A stretch of 64,000 nucleotides of DNA, taken from positions 310,001 to 374,000 of the forward strand of contig NZ_CP085278.1 of NCBI RefSeq assembly GCF_020616595.1, given 5' to 3'. This document shows, piece after piece, positions 11,519 through 20,810 of the stretch (position 1 is the first letter of the stretch; the number at the start of each line of letters is the position of its first letter). Position numbers and translations under genes: made by a program. Origin of the DNA: Lentilactobacillus laojiaonis (lineage in GTDB: Bacteria > Bacillota > Bacilli > Lactobacillales > Lactobacillaceae). A model generated the notes under the pieces. That model did not search any database, was not told the origin of the DNA, and was given only the letters and a program-made list of their open reading frames with translations.

Positions 11519-12637
11519 ATGATTTTAATTGCAAAGCAAGTTAAAGACCAGTGCTTAGTGGTAGCCAATCAAGCTAGTAAACATGAAAAATATATCTGTC
11601 CAAATTGTCAAGAAATAGTGACTTTAAGACAAGGAACGATTAAAATATCTCATTTTGCTCATCAAAAAGATTCTAATTGTACTAAACTAAGTGAAAATGA
11701 AAGTCGGGCACATTTATTAGGCAAGCTATTTATTTATCAATCATATGTTAAATTAGATAGCCATATAGCTCTAGAGGTGGTATTTAAAGATATCGAGCAA
11801 CGTGCTGATGTATGCTTACCTCAATGTAACCTAATTATTGAATACCAATGTAGTCCCATTAAATTTGATAAACTTTTAAAGCGGACTAAAGGATATCAAA
11901 AAATGGGCTATACGGTTTTGTGGTTATTAGGAGATCCATATGTTCGACAAAAAATTAATAAACACTTGCTAGCTAAGTTTGCTCATTTTAGTGAAAAACT
12001 AGGTATATATTTAATGTATTACGAGACTACCAGTCGTAAATTATATTTAAGATATAATATCATCGAAAAAAATTCTAAATTAATATACCAAGAAAAACGA
12101 TTTTTAAATATTAACGCTTTTTATCAATTTAAACAAAGTATGCATATCCATGAGTACTTAAATAGCCCTATGGAAATAAATCAATACTTAATTAATCTAC
12201 AAAGAAAAATCATTAGTGGCAGTGCAACGTATTTAAAAATTGTTGAGTTATGTTATCAACATGGTTACATAGTGGTGGGATGCCCTATGGTATGTCATGA
12301 TAACAAGGGAAGTTTTCCACTATTTAAAACTACTAATTTGGAATGGAAAATTTGGTTAATTTTAAAAATTTTTAATGGTAAGCAATTGATCTGGAGTAAA
12401 GAACAATTAAATGCATTATTTAGGCAGCTTATGGTTAATTTTAATTGCCAATTTATTCAAATTGATAACTATACGCGGTTAACACAATTATTGGTATTAG
12501 ATTTTTGGGACGACTTAATCCGAAATAAATATATCATTCGCATTAATGAGGGATATAAAATTATTAATTTTCCTAGATGGTATGCCGATTTAAATATTAA
12601 ACAAAAAACTTTATTATCTAAAAATAAAATTATATGA
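11519..12637 (+). CDS. coiA: Competence protein CoiA family
   Basis: 372 aa. CoiA is a predicted nuclease-fold protein needed for DNA recombination during transformation in streptococci. The N terminus has a zinc-ribbon-like CPNC (about 27-30) and the family signature ISHFAHQ. The core shows RADV followed by IIEYQCS (about 102-117), matching the PD-(D/E)xK-type nuclease layout. AAAGGTGAT, a near-perfect Shine-Dalgarno, fixes the ATG at 11519; an in-frame GTG at 11513 lies inside that site. pepF follows 35 bp downstream in the same unit. CoiA hints at competence capacity, but no other competence genes are in the window. Confidence 0.85.
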   Translation: MILIAKQVKDQCLVVANQASKHEKYICPNCQEIVTLRQGTIKISHFAHQKDSNCTKLSENESRAHLLGKLFIYQSYVKLDSHIALEVVFKDIEQRADVCLPQCNLIIEYQCSPIKFDKLLKRTKGYQKMGYTVLWLLGDPYVRQKINKHLLAKFAHFSEKLGIYLMYYETTSRKLYLRYNIIEKNSKLIYQEKRFLNINAFYQFKQSMHIHEYLNSPMEINQYLINLQRKIISGSATYLKIVELCYQHGYIVVGCPMVCHDNKGSFPLFKTTNLEWKIWLILKIFNGKQLIWSKEQLNALFRQLMVNFNCQFIQIDNYTRLTQLLVLDFWDDLIRNKYIIRINEGYKIINFPRWYADLNIKQKTLLSKNKII

Positions 12638-12672
12638 TATTTATTAATAAACTAATTGACTGGAGAATTGTT

Positions 12673-14478
12673 ATGGAAGAAAAAGTTTTACCAACTAGAG
12701 GTGAAGTCCCAGAAAGTCTAACTTGGGATTTAGCAACTATTTTTAAAAATGATGATGAATTTGAAACTGAATTTATGAATCTTCAACAAGCTTTTCCTAA
12801 ATTTATGGAGTTAAAAAGTAATTTAACTGCTAGTGCTGAATATTTATTACAGGCGGTTAAGGACTATATGGATTTAAATCGCCGCTTAGAAAGAGTGTAT
12901 GTTTATTCTGAGTTAAAAAATGATCAAGATACTAGTATTGATAAGTACCAATCAATGAAATCTAAAGTAGAAGCCTTGGTAGCGGATTTCGGTAGCCAAA
13001 CGGCTTGGATACAACCAGAAATTCTAAAAATATCTGCTAAGCAAATGCAAGAATTTTATAACCAAGCTCCTGAACTTAAAGATTATCAACGATTTTTTGA
13101 CCAAATATTTGAGAATCGAGATCATATTTTAGATGACAAGGTGGAACAAGTTTTAGCCGGAGCTAGCGATATTTTTAATTCAGGATCTAAAACTTTTGGA
13201 ATTTTAGATAATACCGATTTATCCTTCCCGTCAATTGAGAATGAAGACGGCCAAATGGTTAAATTATCTAGTGGAGTATACAGTGTGTTACTTGAATCAA
13301 GTGACCGCAGAGTTCGTCGTGAAGCGTTTGAAAAATTATACGAGGTATATGGCCAATTTCAACATACTTTGGCATCAACATTAACTTCTACGGTTAAGGA
13401 TCATAATTTTAATTCTAAGATACGTTCATATGACTCAGCGCTTACGGCGGCTCTAAATAATACAGAAATTCCTAGCGAAGTTTACCATAATTTAATTAAA
13501 GCGGTTAACAAAAATTTGCCTTTACTTCATCGTTATGTAAAATTACGTAAAAAAATCTTAGGTGTCCCAGAACTACATATGTATGATATGTATACCTCTT
13601 TATTGAAGGATCCGGCACCTAGTTATAAATTTAGTGAGTCTAAAGACCTTTCGTTAGAGGCTTTAAGAGTTTTAGGTTCAGACTACATTAAAAATGTTCA
13701 ATCTGAATTTGATGATCGTTGGATCGATGTAGTAGAAAACCAATATAAACGCAGTGGTGGTTATTCATCCGGTAGCTATGATACCAATCCGTTTATCTTA
13801 CTCAATTGGCATGATAATTTAGATAATCTATATACTTTAATTCATGAAACCGGTCATAGTATGCATAGCTTTTATTCGCATAATAATCAACCTTACCAAA
13901 CTGGCGATTATCCAATCTTTGTTGCCGAAATCGCCTCTACTACTAATGAAAATCTATTGACGGATTACCTATTAAAACTTCCTGATCCGGATAAATCAAT
14001 TCGCAAGTATGTGTTAAATTATTACCTAGATGAATTTAAGGGAACGGTCTTTAGACAAGCTCAATTTGCTGAGTTTGAAGAATTTATCCATGAACAGGAT
14101 GCTAAAGGAACTCCACTAACTGCTAATTTCTTAAATGATAAATATTTAGAGTTAAATCAAAAATATTATGGTAACGATGTGATTTCAGATGATCAAATTG
14201 CTTTAGAATGGTCCCGTATTCCACATTTCTATTATGATTTTTATGTTTATCAATATGCTACCGGATTTTCGGCAGCCACTACTTTAGCTGATAAAATTAT
14301 TAATGGTTCAGATCAAGATACTGAGAACTACTTGAATTTCTTAAAATCAGGGAGTTCTAAAAAACCAATTGATACTATGAAATTGGCTGGTATTGATATG
14401 ACTAAACCTGATTATCTACAAGTGGCGTTTGATATTTTTGAGCAACGCTTAAATGAATTTGAAAGTTTCTTTGAATAA
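12673..14478 (+). CDS. pepF: Oligoendopeptidase F (M3B metallopeptidase)
   Basis: 601 aa, the normal length for PepF, a cytoplasmic zinc peptidase that cleaves peptides of roughly 7-17 residues. The zinc motif is HETGH (within LIHETGHSMHS, near residue 390), with the downstream glutamate ligand region VAEIASTTNE. TGGAGA 6 bp upstream supports the ATG at 12673; an in-frame ATG at 12634 would overlap coiA. The coiA-pepF pair mirrors Bacillus yjbF-yjbG. It ends at a strong terminator facing the convergent spxH. Confidence 0.95.
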   Translation: MEEKVLPTRGEVPESLTWDLATIFKNDDEFETEFMNLQQAFPKFMELKSNLTASAEYLLQAVKDYMDLNRRLERVYVYSELKNDQDTSIDKYQSMKSKVEALVADFGSQTAWIQPEILKISAKQMQEFYNQAPELKDYQRFFDQIFENRDHILDDKVEQVLAGASDIFNSGSKTFGILDNTDLSFPSIENEDGQMVKLSSGVYSVLLESSDRRVRREAFEKLYEVYGQFQHTLASTLTSTVKDHNFNSKIRSYDSALTAALNNTEIPSEVYHNLIKAVNKNLPLLHRYVKLRKKILGVPELHMYDMYTSLLKDPAPSYKFSESKDLSLEALRVLGSDYIKNVQSEFDDRWIDVVENQYKRSGGYSSGSYDTNPFILLNWHDNLDNLYTLIHETGHSMHSFYSHNNQPYQTGDYPIFVAEIASTTNENLLTDYLLKLPDPDKSIRKYVLNYYLDEFKGTVFRQAQFAEFEEFIHEQDAKGTPLTANFLNDKYLELNQKYYGNDVISDDQIALEWSRIPHFYYDFYVYQYATGFSAATTLADKIINGSDQDTENYLNFLKSGSSKKPIDTMKLAGIDMTKPDYLQVAFDIFEQRLNEFESFFE

Positions 14479-14484
14479 AATAAA

Positions 14485-14514
14485 AAATCCGGTAGCTTTA
14501 GCTACCGGATTTTT
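14485..14514. terminator. Bidirectional terminator between pepF and spxH
   Basis: AAATCCGGTAGC and GCTACCGGATTT form a 12-bp GC-rich stem flanked by A's and T's, serving the convergent genes. Confidence 0.9.
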
Positions 14515-14516
14515 AT

Positions 14517-15092
14517 TTAGATTATATTAAAGTTATTATCATCATTTAAAAAATGGATTCCGTCATTATTATCACTAGTTGCCTTTTGTAAGAAATTTAA
14601 AAGACTCTGGTAATTAAAATCTTTGATTAAGGCACCGTGTTTTTCGTTGTTAGTATCATAAGCAATAATGGAAGGAACCGTGTAATTTTCAAATTGATGA
14701 GTGGCTTGTTGTTTTTTCTTGAATGTTTTGATAGTAAGTTGTGAACGACGATCTTCATCAAACATTTCTTTATCTAAACCAATTTCACCAACAATTCGAT
14801 TAACTAATTGATCAGAATAGGCTTGGTGATAAATTAAGAGGGCTTCTTGCATTTTTATTAGGAATGCTCGTTCATATTTTTTACCTTGAAAAGAAGCAGC
14901 AATAGTATCTAAAGCAATATTATAGTGCTGGTCTTTAACGTCATAGGCATTAATAGTTTTAATATTATTAATTGCAATAAAATTTAAATGCAGTTTGGTA
15001 GTTGTCTTTTTCGCAACTTTTAAAACAGTTTGTTCGGCTTTATAGCTTTCTAGACTTAAGGGATCGATAAATAGATTTATTTCTAAACTCAT
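14517..15092 (-). CDS. spxH: ClpXP adaptor SpxH/YjbH family (DsbA-like), cysteines lost
   Basis: 191 aa. In Bacillus and Staphylococcus YjbH/SpxH presents the oxidative-stress regulator Spx to ClpXP. The N-terminal thioredoxin-like strand reads FIDPLSLESY (residues 8-17), collinear with the DPLCPECW region of Bacillus YjbH as I recall it; Ser13 and Ser16 take the positions of both redox cysteines. It is also shorter than the Bacillus protein (about 275-300 aa). The start at 15092 has GGAGG 8 bp upstream; a longer in-frame start at 15182 has none. Synteny (mecA, coiA, pepF, yjbH, relQ, nadK) supports the call. Confidence 0.8.
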   Translation of the reverse strand: MSLEINLFIDPLSLESYKAEQTVLKVAKKTTTKLHLNFIAINNIKTINAYDVKDQHYNIALDTIAASFQGKKYERAFLIKMQEALLIYHQAYSDQLVNRIVGEIGLDKEMFDEDRRSQLTIKTFKKKQQATHQFENYTVPSIIAYDTNNEKHGALIKDFNYQSLLNFLQKATSDNNDGIHFLNDDNNFNII

Positions 15093-15290
15093 AAAAACCT
15101 CCGGGGAATATACACTTACACATAATTGTGTCTTTTTGCAAGACTTATTTATAAGTTTACTATAAATATAAAAATATGCCATAATTATGCTTGTGATTTT
15201 TTAACAAACTTATAAATTGGCTAGCCTAAGCAATTTAACGCGGATATTATGGTAAAATATTATTAGTAATATTTGATTGGAAGTGAAAAA

Positions 15291-15896
15291 ATGGTAGATG
15301 ATTGGGATGTATTTTTGATTCCATATAAACAAGCAGTGAGTGAATTAAAAGTAAAATTAAGAGGTATCCGTACTCAATTTTTAAAAATTGAAGGTCGAAG
15401 TCCAATTGAATTTGTAACTTCCAGAATTAAACCAATTGATAGTATTAAAGAAAAAATGGAACGTCGTCATATCAATGAAAATCGTTTAGAAGAGGACATG
15501 GAAGATATTGCCGGTCTTAGAATTATGTGTCAATTTGTAGAGGACATATACGAAGTAGTTGATATTTTAAGAGCTAGAAAAGATATTAATATTTTGGAAG
15601 AACGAGATTATGTTCATAATAAAAAACCTAGTGGCTATCGTTCATACCATATTGTATTTGAATATCCTGTTCAAATGATTGATGGCGAAAAAACCATTCT
15701 TGCAGAAATTCAAGTTAGAACCTTATCTATGAATTTTTGGGCAACAGTAGAACATTCGCTTAACTATAAATACCAAGGTGAATTTTCAGATGATCTTTCC
15801 AATCGATTAAAAAATTCTGCAGAGACCGCTTTTAAACTTGATGAAGAAATGTCTGAAATTCGTAATGAGTTGAAAGAAAATAAATCAGAAAAATAG
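15291..15896 (+). CDS. relQ: Small alarmone synthetase RelQ (YjbM)
   Basis: 201 aa, the size of single-domain (p)ppGpp synthetases. It makes the stringent-response alarmones pppGpp and ppGpp from GTP/GDP and ATP. Visible motifs are DIAGLRIMCQF (about 70-80), YVHNKKPSGYRSYH (about 109-122) and AEIQVRT...WATVEHSLNYKY (about 138-163); there is no hydrolase, TGS or ACT domain. The start at 15291 has GGAAGTG 7 bp upstream; an earlier ATG at 15273 lies before that site. First gene of a relQ-nadK-pseudouridine synthase-permease operon. Confidence 0.92.
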   Translation: MVDDWDVFLIPYKQAVSELKVKLRGIRTQFLKIEGRSPIEFVTSRIKPIDSIKEKMERRHINENRLEEDMEDIAGLRIMCQFVEDIYEVVDILRARKDINILEERDYVHNKKPSGYRSYHIVFEYPVQMIDGEKTILAEIQVRTLSMNFWATVEHSLNYKYQGEFSDDLSNRLKNSAETAFKLDEEMSEIRNELKENKSEK

Positions 15897-15911
15897 CAAG
15901 GAAGTTCTAAT

Positions 15912-16718
15912 ATGAGAGTAGCAATTTATAGTAATCCCGGCAAAGCTTCAATGCCTGTATCTTTATTACTTAAACAAAAAATTGAACAATCAAGCCAGTT
16001 AACATTAGATTTTTTAAATCCTGAGGTAGTAATTTCAGTGGGTGGTGATGGTACTTTATTATCAGCATTTCATCACTATATTGATATTAGTAATAAAATC
16101 CGATTAGTTGGGATTCATACCGGCCATCTAGGTTTTTATACGGATTGGCGAGATTATGAAGTTGATTCGTTAGTAGCTAGTTTAGAGAATGATGACGGTC
16201 AAAGCGAAACGTATCCATTATTAGATATTCGAGTTAAATATACAGACCATGGACCTGATGATCACACCTTAGCGTTAAATGAATCAACGCTTAAACAAAT
16301 TAGTGGTACTTTAATGGCAGAAGTTTATTTAAAAGGTGAGTTTTTTGAAAATTTTCGTGGGGATGGTCTCTGCATTTCCACTCCTAGTGGATCCACCGCT
16401 TATAATAAGTCTGTGGGCGGTGCCATTATTAACCCTCAAATTAGTGCAGTGCAGGTTTCAGAAATTTCATCAATTAATAACCGAGTATTTAGAACTTTAG
16501 GTTCACCAATTATTGTGCCACCTGATGAAACTATTCGAATTTTACCCGTTAATAAACATAAAACGGTGTTAACTTGTGATCAGCAAATGATATCTGGTCG
16601 TGAAATTGAATCAATTGAATATAAACTTTCAAAACAACGTTTAGCTTTCGCTAAATATCGACATACTCATTTTTGGGGACGAGTAAGTAATTCATTTATT
16701 GGAGAACCGAGGCAATGA
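15912..16718 (+). CDS. nadK: NAD kinase
   Basis: 268 aa. Phosphorylates NAD to NADP. The diagnostic GGDGT motif (in VVISVGGDGTLLSAF, residues 37-51) and the conserved ALNE (near 121) and STPSGSTAYNKSVGG (near 156-170) motifs are intact. GGAAG precedes the ATG. The last four bases overlap the start of the next gene (ATGA), indicating translational coupling. Confidence 0.96.
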   Translation: MRVAIYSNPGKASMPVSLLLKQKIEQSSQLTLDFLNPEVVISVGGDGTLLSAFHHYIDISNKIRLVGIHTGHLGFYTDWRDYEVDSLVASLENDDGQSETYPLLDIRVKYTDHGPDDHTLALNESTLKQISGTLMAEVYLKGEFFENFRGDGLCISTPSGSTAYNKSVGGAIINPQISAVQVSEISSINNRVFRTLGSPIIVPPDETIRILPVNKHKTVLTCDQQMISGREIESIEYKLSKQRLAFAKYRHTHFWGRVSNSFIGEPRQ

Positions 16719-17602
16719 CAGAATTTAATTGGGTAAATAAAAATGATTCTCCCATTCGAACAAGTACTTTTTTAATGAGCCATGGGGTAACTAGAACCTT
16801 GCTCAAAAAAGTAAAATATCACGGTGGAATTGTACTAGTTAATGGAATTGATCGCCACGTTAATTATCAGTTAACTAAGGGTGACTCAGTTAAAATGATT
16901 TTGCCTAAAGAACCTAGTAATGAACATGTTATTCCATCTGATACTGCTATTGAAATAGCCTACGAGGATGATAATTTTTTAGTAGTTAATAAACCTGCTA
17001 AAGTGGCGACAGTGCCATCGCATATTTATTCTACGGATTCATTAGCCAATCGAGTTAAAGGGTACTATTTAAAACAAAATTACGAAAATCTTCAAATCCA
17101 TGTAGTGACCAGGTTAGACCGAGATACTAGTGGGTTAGTAATTTTTGCCAAGCATCATTTGGCTCATTCGGTTTTAGATAAGCAACTAAAGGACCACCAA
17201 ATCAAAAAAACTTATTTAGCAATTGCTAGTGGAAAAATTGCCACGAATCACGGAGAAATTTATTTACCTATTGGGCGTGAAGAAAATTCATTCATTAAAC
17301 GAAAAATTGCTACTGATGGAAAAATGGCAGATACTGAATTTTGGAATTATTTGACATTAAATAATAGCACTTTGATTAAAGTCCGATTACATACGGGACG
17401 TACCCATCAAATCAGAGTACATATGCAAGCAATTGGACATCCTCTAATTGGAGATTGGTTGTATAATGAGCATAATCATCAAATGACTAGACAGGCATTA
17501 CATTGTTTTCAAATTAAATTTTATGATCCATTTAATGAAAAATGGATTGAATGTATTGCAAAATTACCGAATGATATGAAGTTATTTGTCCAAAATGATT
17601 AA
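16715..17602 (+). CDS. RluA/RluD-family pseudouridine synthase (YjbO-like)
   Basis: 295 aa. Converts uridine to pseudouridine in rRNA or tRNA. The catalytic motif is HVVTRLDRDTSGLVIFAK (about 129-146), with the catalytic Asp in RLDRDTSG; the C-terminal TGRTHQIRVHM motif is also present. The N-terminal 60 residues resemble a weak S4 domain. Overlap with nadK copies the Bacillus ppnK-yjbO arrangement. The target site cannot be read from sequence. Confidence 0.9.
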   Translation: MTEFNWVNKNDSPIRTSTFLMSHGVTRTLLKKVKYHGGIVLVNGIDRHVNYQLTKGDSVKMILPKEPSNEHVIPSDTAIEIAYEDDNFLVVNKPAKVATVPSHIYSTDSLANRVKGYYLKQNYENLQIHVVTRLDRDTSGLVIFAKHHLAHSVLDKQLKDHQIKKTYLAIASGKIATNHGEIYLPIGREENSFIKRKIATDGKMADTEFWNYLTLNNSTLIKVRLHTGRTHQIRVHMQAIGHPLIGDWLYNEHNHQMTRQALHCFQIKFYDPFNEKWIECIAKLPNDMKLFVQND

Positions 17603-17618
17603 TAGGTAAGGGGGAAAA

Positions 17619-18755
17619 ATGGTGGAGGACCACTCACATAATAGTCATTCCTGGTTTTGGAAATTACTAATTAATAGTAAAGTTATTAGTTTTCTGTGTA
17701 TAATCTTGCTAGTTTTATTAATAATTTTTGTCTACACTAAGATTGCTTTTGTATTTAATCCAGTTTGGCAAATTATTGGCTTACTATTGTTACCAATGAT
17801 TATTTCAGGAATTTTCTTCTATATGTTAAATCCATTAGTTAACATACTAACTAAAAAGTTTAAATGCCAGCGACTACTAGTAATTACCATCATTTTTATA
17901 ATATTGGCAATTTTGCTTTGTTGGGCGATTTTTTCAATTATTCCAATGATTAGTTACGAATGGAACGAGCTTTTAACCAATTGGCCGAGTTACTTAGATA
18001 AAATTGATAGAGTAATTAAAAGTTTATCTACTAAATCAGAGATTAATTCAATTAGTAAACGACTTAGTATTTTTAAAATAAAAAACCATAGTGGTACTGA
18101 TTATGTTAATCAAATTTTATTAGCAACCACTAATTCGTTTAATAATATATTAAGTAAATTAGCTTATATTGTAATTTCGTTAATTACGTCACCGCTAATT
18201 TTATTTTATTTATTAAAAGATAGTGGTCATTTTTCGGATTACGTGGCTCATTTTTTACCAACTAAAACTCGGCCCGAATTTAAGAAAATTATGCATCAGG
18301 TCAATACCCAAATGAGTAATTATATTCGTGGTAAGGTGTTAGTCGCCTTAGGAGCATTTGTGGTATATCTGATTGGATATTCCTTAATTGGTTTAAATTA
18401 TGCCTTGCTGGTTGGAGCAGTAGCGGGATTGCTAACCTTTGTACCATATGTAGGTTCCGTTATTGCATTGATTCCGGTTTTAATTATTAGTTACTTTACT
18501 TCCATAGGGATGGTAATTAAAGTCCTCATAGTCTATTTTGTGGAACAGTTTATTGAAGGACGGATTCTAACGCCTACTGTTATTGGCAATTCAATGAAAA
18601 TTTATCCGATTACGATCTTAGTAATTATTGTGGTAGGCGGTAAGCTTTGGGGATTAGCCGGAGTTATTTTAGCGGTTCCCGTATATGCAGCCATTAAGGT
18701 AATCGTGCAAGAAGTATTTTATTGGTATCAACAAAAGAGTGGTTTATATAAATAA
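17619..18755 (+). CDS. AI-2E family permease (YdiK/PerM type)
   Basis: 378 aa. Polytopic membrane protein with about eight hydrophobic segments: two at the N terminus (about 24-65), one near 85-110, a soluble middle (about 118-165), then a hydrophobic C-terminal half with the family-typical GLAGVILAVPVYAA near 345-358. Members are described as AI-2 exporters or Na+/H+ antiporters; function here is unassigned. GGTAAGGGGG precedes the ATG. Last gene of the relQ operon. Confidence 0.85.
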   Translation: MVEDHSHNSHSWFWKLLINSKVISFLCIILLVLLIIFVYTKIAFVFNPVWQIIGLLLLPMIISGIFFYMLNPLVNILTKKFKCQRLLVITIIFIILAILLCWAIFSIIPMISYEWNELLTNWPSYLDKIDRVIKSLSTKSEINSISKRLSIFKIKNHSGTDYVNQILLATTNSFNNILSKLAYIVISLITSPLILFYLLKDSGHFSDYVAHFLPTKTRPEFKKIMHQVNTQMSNYIRGKVLVALGAFVVYLIGYSLIGLNYALLVGAVAGLLTFVPYVGSVIALIPVLIISYFTSIGMVIKVLIVYFVEQFIEGRILTPTVIGNSMKIYPITILVIIVVGGKLWGLAGVILAVPVYAAIKVIVQEVFYWYQQKSGLYK

Positions 18756-18790
18756 AAGCAGGTAGCTATTAGCTACCTGCTTTTATTTTT
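18754..18790. terminator. Bidirectional terminator
   Basis: AAAAGCAGGTAGCT, loop ATT, AGCTACCTGCTTTT: a perfect stem with A's before and T's after, between convergent genes. Confidence 0.9.
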
Positions 18791-19289
18791 TATAACTATT
18801 GATTATGGCAATTACAATTGCAATTCCGGTTGCGGGATCTACTTGATCACTTATAACAACGGAATATTGATCCAGTTGTTGTAATCCTCGCTTAGCAACG
18901 ATTATTTTTTGGTTATCTTGCATAATTGAAAAATAATTTCCCTGGTTTTGTTCCGTAAAATGCAATTCATGATTATTAATCAAAACACTAAATCTTTGTT
19001 GAGGTTGATGATTTTGACGATTCTTTTTAATTTTGACTGTAGATTGATCATTGATAAAAATTTCATATTTGGCACTTAGTAAACTGGCTTCACTCCTAAT
19101 GTTTACATGGTTATTATCCAGTTTAAATTTAAAACTTTCTGGTAAGTTGATAAACCATCCTAAGAATATATTGAAGAAGTCCGTGAATCCATTAGTTTTG
19201 ACACCGGTAATCATTTGCTTTTGCTCATCATAGATTGCAAATTTCTTGGAAAAGGATGCATCAGTTACTAGAAAAAATTTTTTGGCCAT
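18783..19289 (-). CDS. LURP-one-related / YxjI-like protein
   Basis: 168 aa, no signal peptide or clear membrane span. The alternating beta-strand pattern (KKFFLVTDASFSKKFAIYDE at the start, repeated short strands, and a C-terminal hydrophobic AIVIAIINS) fits the tubby-like LURP-one-related fold of many lactobacillus YxjI proteins. No catalytic motif is visible. Monocistronic, convergent with the permease gene and divergent from rlmA. Function unknown. Confidence 0.6.
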   Translation of the reverse strand: MAKKFFLVTDASFSKKFAIYDEQKQMITGVKTNGFTDFFNIFLGWFINLPESFKFKLDNNHVNIRSEASLLSAKYEIFINDQSTVKIKKNRQNHQPQQRFSVLINNHELHFTEQNQGNYFSIMQDNQKIIVAKRGLQQLDQYSVVISDQVDPATGIAIVIAIINSYKK

Positions 19290-19395
19290 GATATTAGCTC
19301 CTCAATCATTTTACATTAATTATAAACTTTAATTTGGTAGTAATAAATACAAAAAGTCATGTGGTATAATGTATTGCGTTTGTGGAGGATAAAAA

Positions 19396-20244
19396 TTGAA
19401 AAAAATTGAATTAGCTCAAAACTTTATAACGGATAATTTAGACCTATTTAAATGTCCAATCTGTGGAAATGGTTTTGTAGAATTAGTTAACCATAGTATG
19501 GTCTGTGTTAATCAACATAACTTTGACATATCTAAAAAGGGAACGGTATATTTTTTACAGAAACAGTTTAAAGCGGAATATGATACTGCTATGTTAAATT
19601 CTCGTCGAAATATACTACAAGCAGGTTTATTTGATCCAATCATTGAATTTATTAATGATAAGTTAGATGATAAAGAAGAAACTATTTTAGATGTTGGTTG
19701 TGGGGAAGGGACTCCGTTAGCTAAGCTTTTAAACTTACGAAATAATCAAGATATTGGAATTGGATTTGATATTTCAAAAGATGGTATTAATTTAGCAACT
19801 AATCAGAATGCCAAAGCATTTTTTTGTGTAGCTGATCTAGCTCGATTACCCTTTACTGATCATAGTTTTTCCACCATCGTTGACTTATTTTCACCATCTG
19901 CCTACGAAGAATTCAATCGGGTAATTAAACCAGGGGGAAAACTAATTAAAATAGTTCCCAATTCAGATTATTTAAAGGAATTACGCGAATTACTGTACGA
20001 CGTTGATAATAGTAATCGACATTATTCTAATCAAAAGGTTGTAGATCTATTTGCTCAACATTATCCAGATTTTGAGCAAACGGAACTAAGTTACCAATTT
20101 AAAATCCCCATGGGATTACAGCATGATTTAATGATCATGACTCCCTTACATTGGGGAAAAGGGCAAAAAGAACTTCAACCCGAAGCCCTCAATCAATTAA
20201 CAAAAATCACTGTTTCAGTAACAGTATTAATTAAAAAATATTAA
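19396..20244 (+). CDS. rlmA: 23S rRNA (guanine-N1) methyltransferase RlmA
   Basis: 282 aa. Methylates N1 of a guanine in 23S helix 35 (G745 or G748 type). The N-terminal zinc finger has CPIC (20-23), Cys36 and the following CVNQHNFD; then comes the KKGTVYFLQK segment. The AdoMet-binding site is DVGCGEG (about 98-104). It starts with TTG at 19396, chosen because GGAGGA lies 7 bp upstream. First gene of an rlmA-trmL-ftsK run. RlmA(II) enzymes can affect tylosin susceptibility. Confidence 0.88.
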   Translation: MKKIELAQNFITDNLDLFKCPICGNGFVELVNHSMVCVNQHNFDISKKGTVYFLQKQFKAEYDTAMLNSRRNILQAGLFDPIIEFINDKLDDKEETILDVGCGEGTPLAKLLNLRNNQDIGIGFDISKDGINLATNQNAKAFFCVADLARLPFTDHSFSTIVDLFSPSAYEEFNRVIKPGGKLIKIVPNSDYLKELRELLYDVDNSNRHYSNQKVVDLFAQHYPDFEQTELSYQFKIPMGLQHDLMIMTPLHWGKGQKELQPEALNQLTKITVSVTVLIKKY

Positions 20245-20263
20245 GAACTATTTGGAGGATATT

Positions 20264-20776
20264 ATGACTAACCATATCGTTTTATTTGAACCCCTTATGC
20301 CTGCTAATACGGGTAACATTACAAGAACCTGTGCCGGAACTGACACAGTATTAGACTTAATCGAACCTTTAGGATTTAGCGTGGACGACAAGCACTTAAA
20401 ACGCGCTGGATTAGATTATTGGGATAAAGTTAAAATAAATTATCATAAAAATTTACCAGCCTTTTTAGAAACTGTTAAAGACCCTAAAAACTTATTCTTA
20501 GTTTCTAAATTCGCTAATCAAACATATAGTGATCCTGATTATACAGATACAGATCAAGAATATTACTTCTTATTTGGTAAAGAAACTACCGGATTACCTG
20601 AACCTTTTATGCGTAAAAATCCAGAAAAAGCAATTCGCATTCCTCAAGATGATGAACATATTCGAGCTTTAAACTTATCAAATAGTTGTGCCATTGTAAT
20701 TTATGAAGTTTTAAGACAGCAAAACTTTAATCAACTTGAAAAAACTCATCATTATGAACATGATAAGTTAAAATAA
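20264..20776 (+). CDS. trmL: tRNA (cytidine/uridine-34 2'-O)-methyltransferase TrmL
   Basis: 170 aa SPOUT-class methyltransferase. Motifs: N-terminal NHIVLFEPLMPANTGNITRTC, central FLFGKETTGLP (about 107-117) and C-terminal IRALNLSNSCAIVIYEVLR, all diagnostic of TrmL/CspR. It methylates the wobble ribose of certain Leu tRNAs. GGAGGA 4 bp upstream supports the ATG at 20264. It lies 19 bp after rlmA, pairing an rRNA and a tRNA methylase. Confidence 0.93.
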   Translation: MTNHIVLFEPLMPANTGNITRTCAGTDTVLDLIEPLGFSVDDKHLKRAGLDYWDKVKINYHKNLPAFLETVKDPKNLFLVSKFANQTYSDPDYTDTDQEYYFLFGKETTGLPEPFMRKNPEKAIRIPQDDEHIRALNLSNSCAIVIYEVLRQQNFNQLEKTHHYEHDKLK

Positions 20777-20810
20777 TTGATTAATTGGCAATTAGAACGG
20801 GGGGTTGTTT

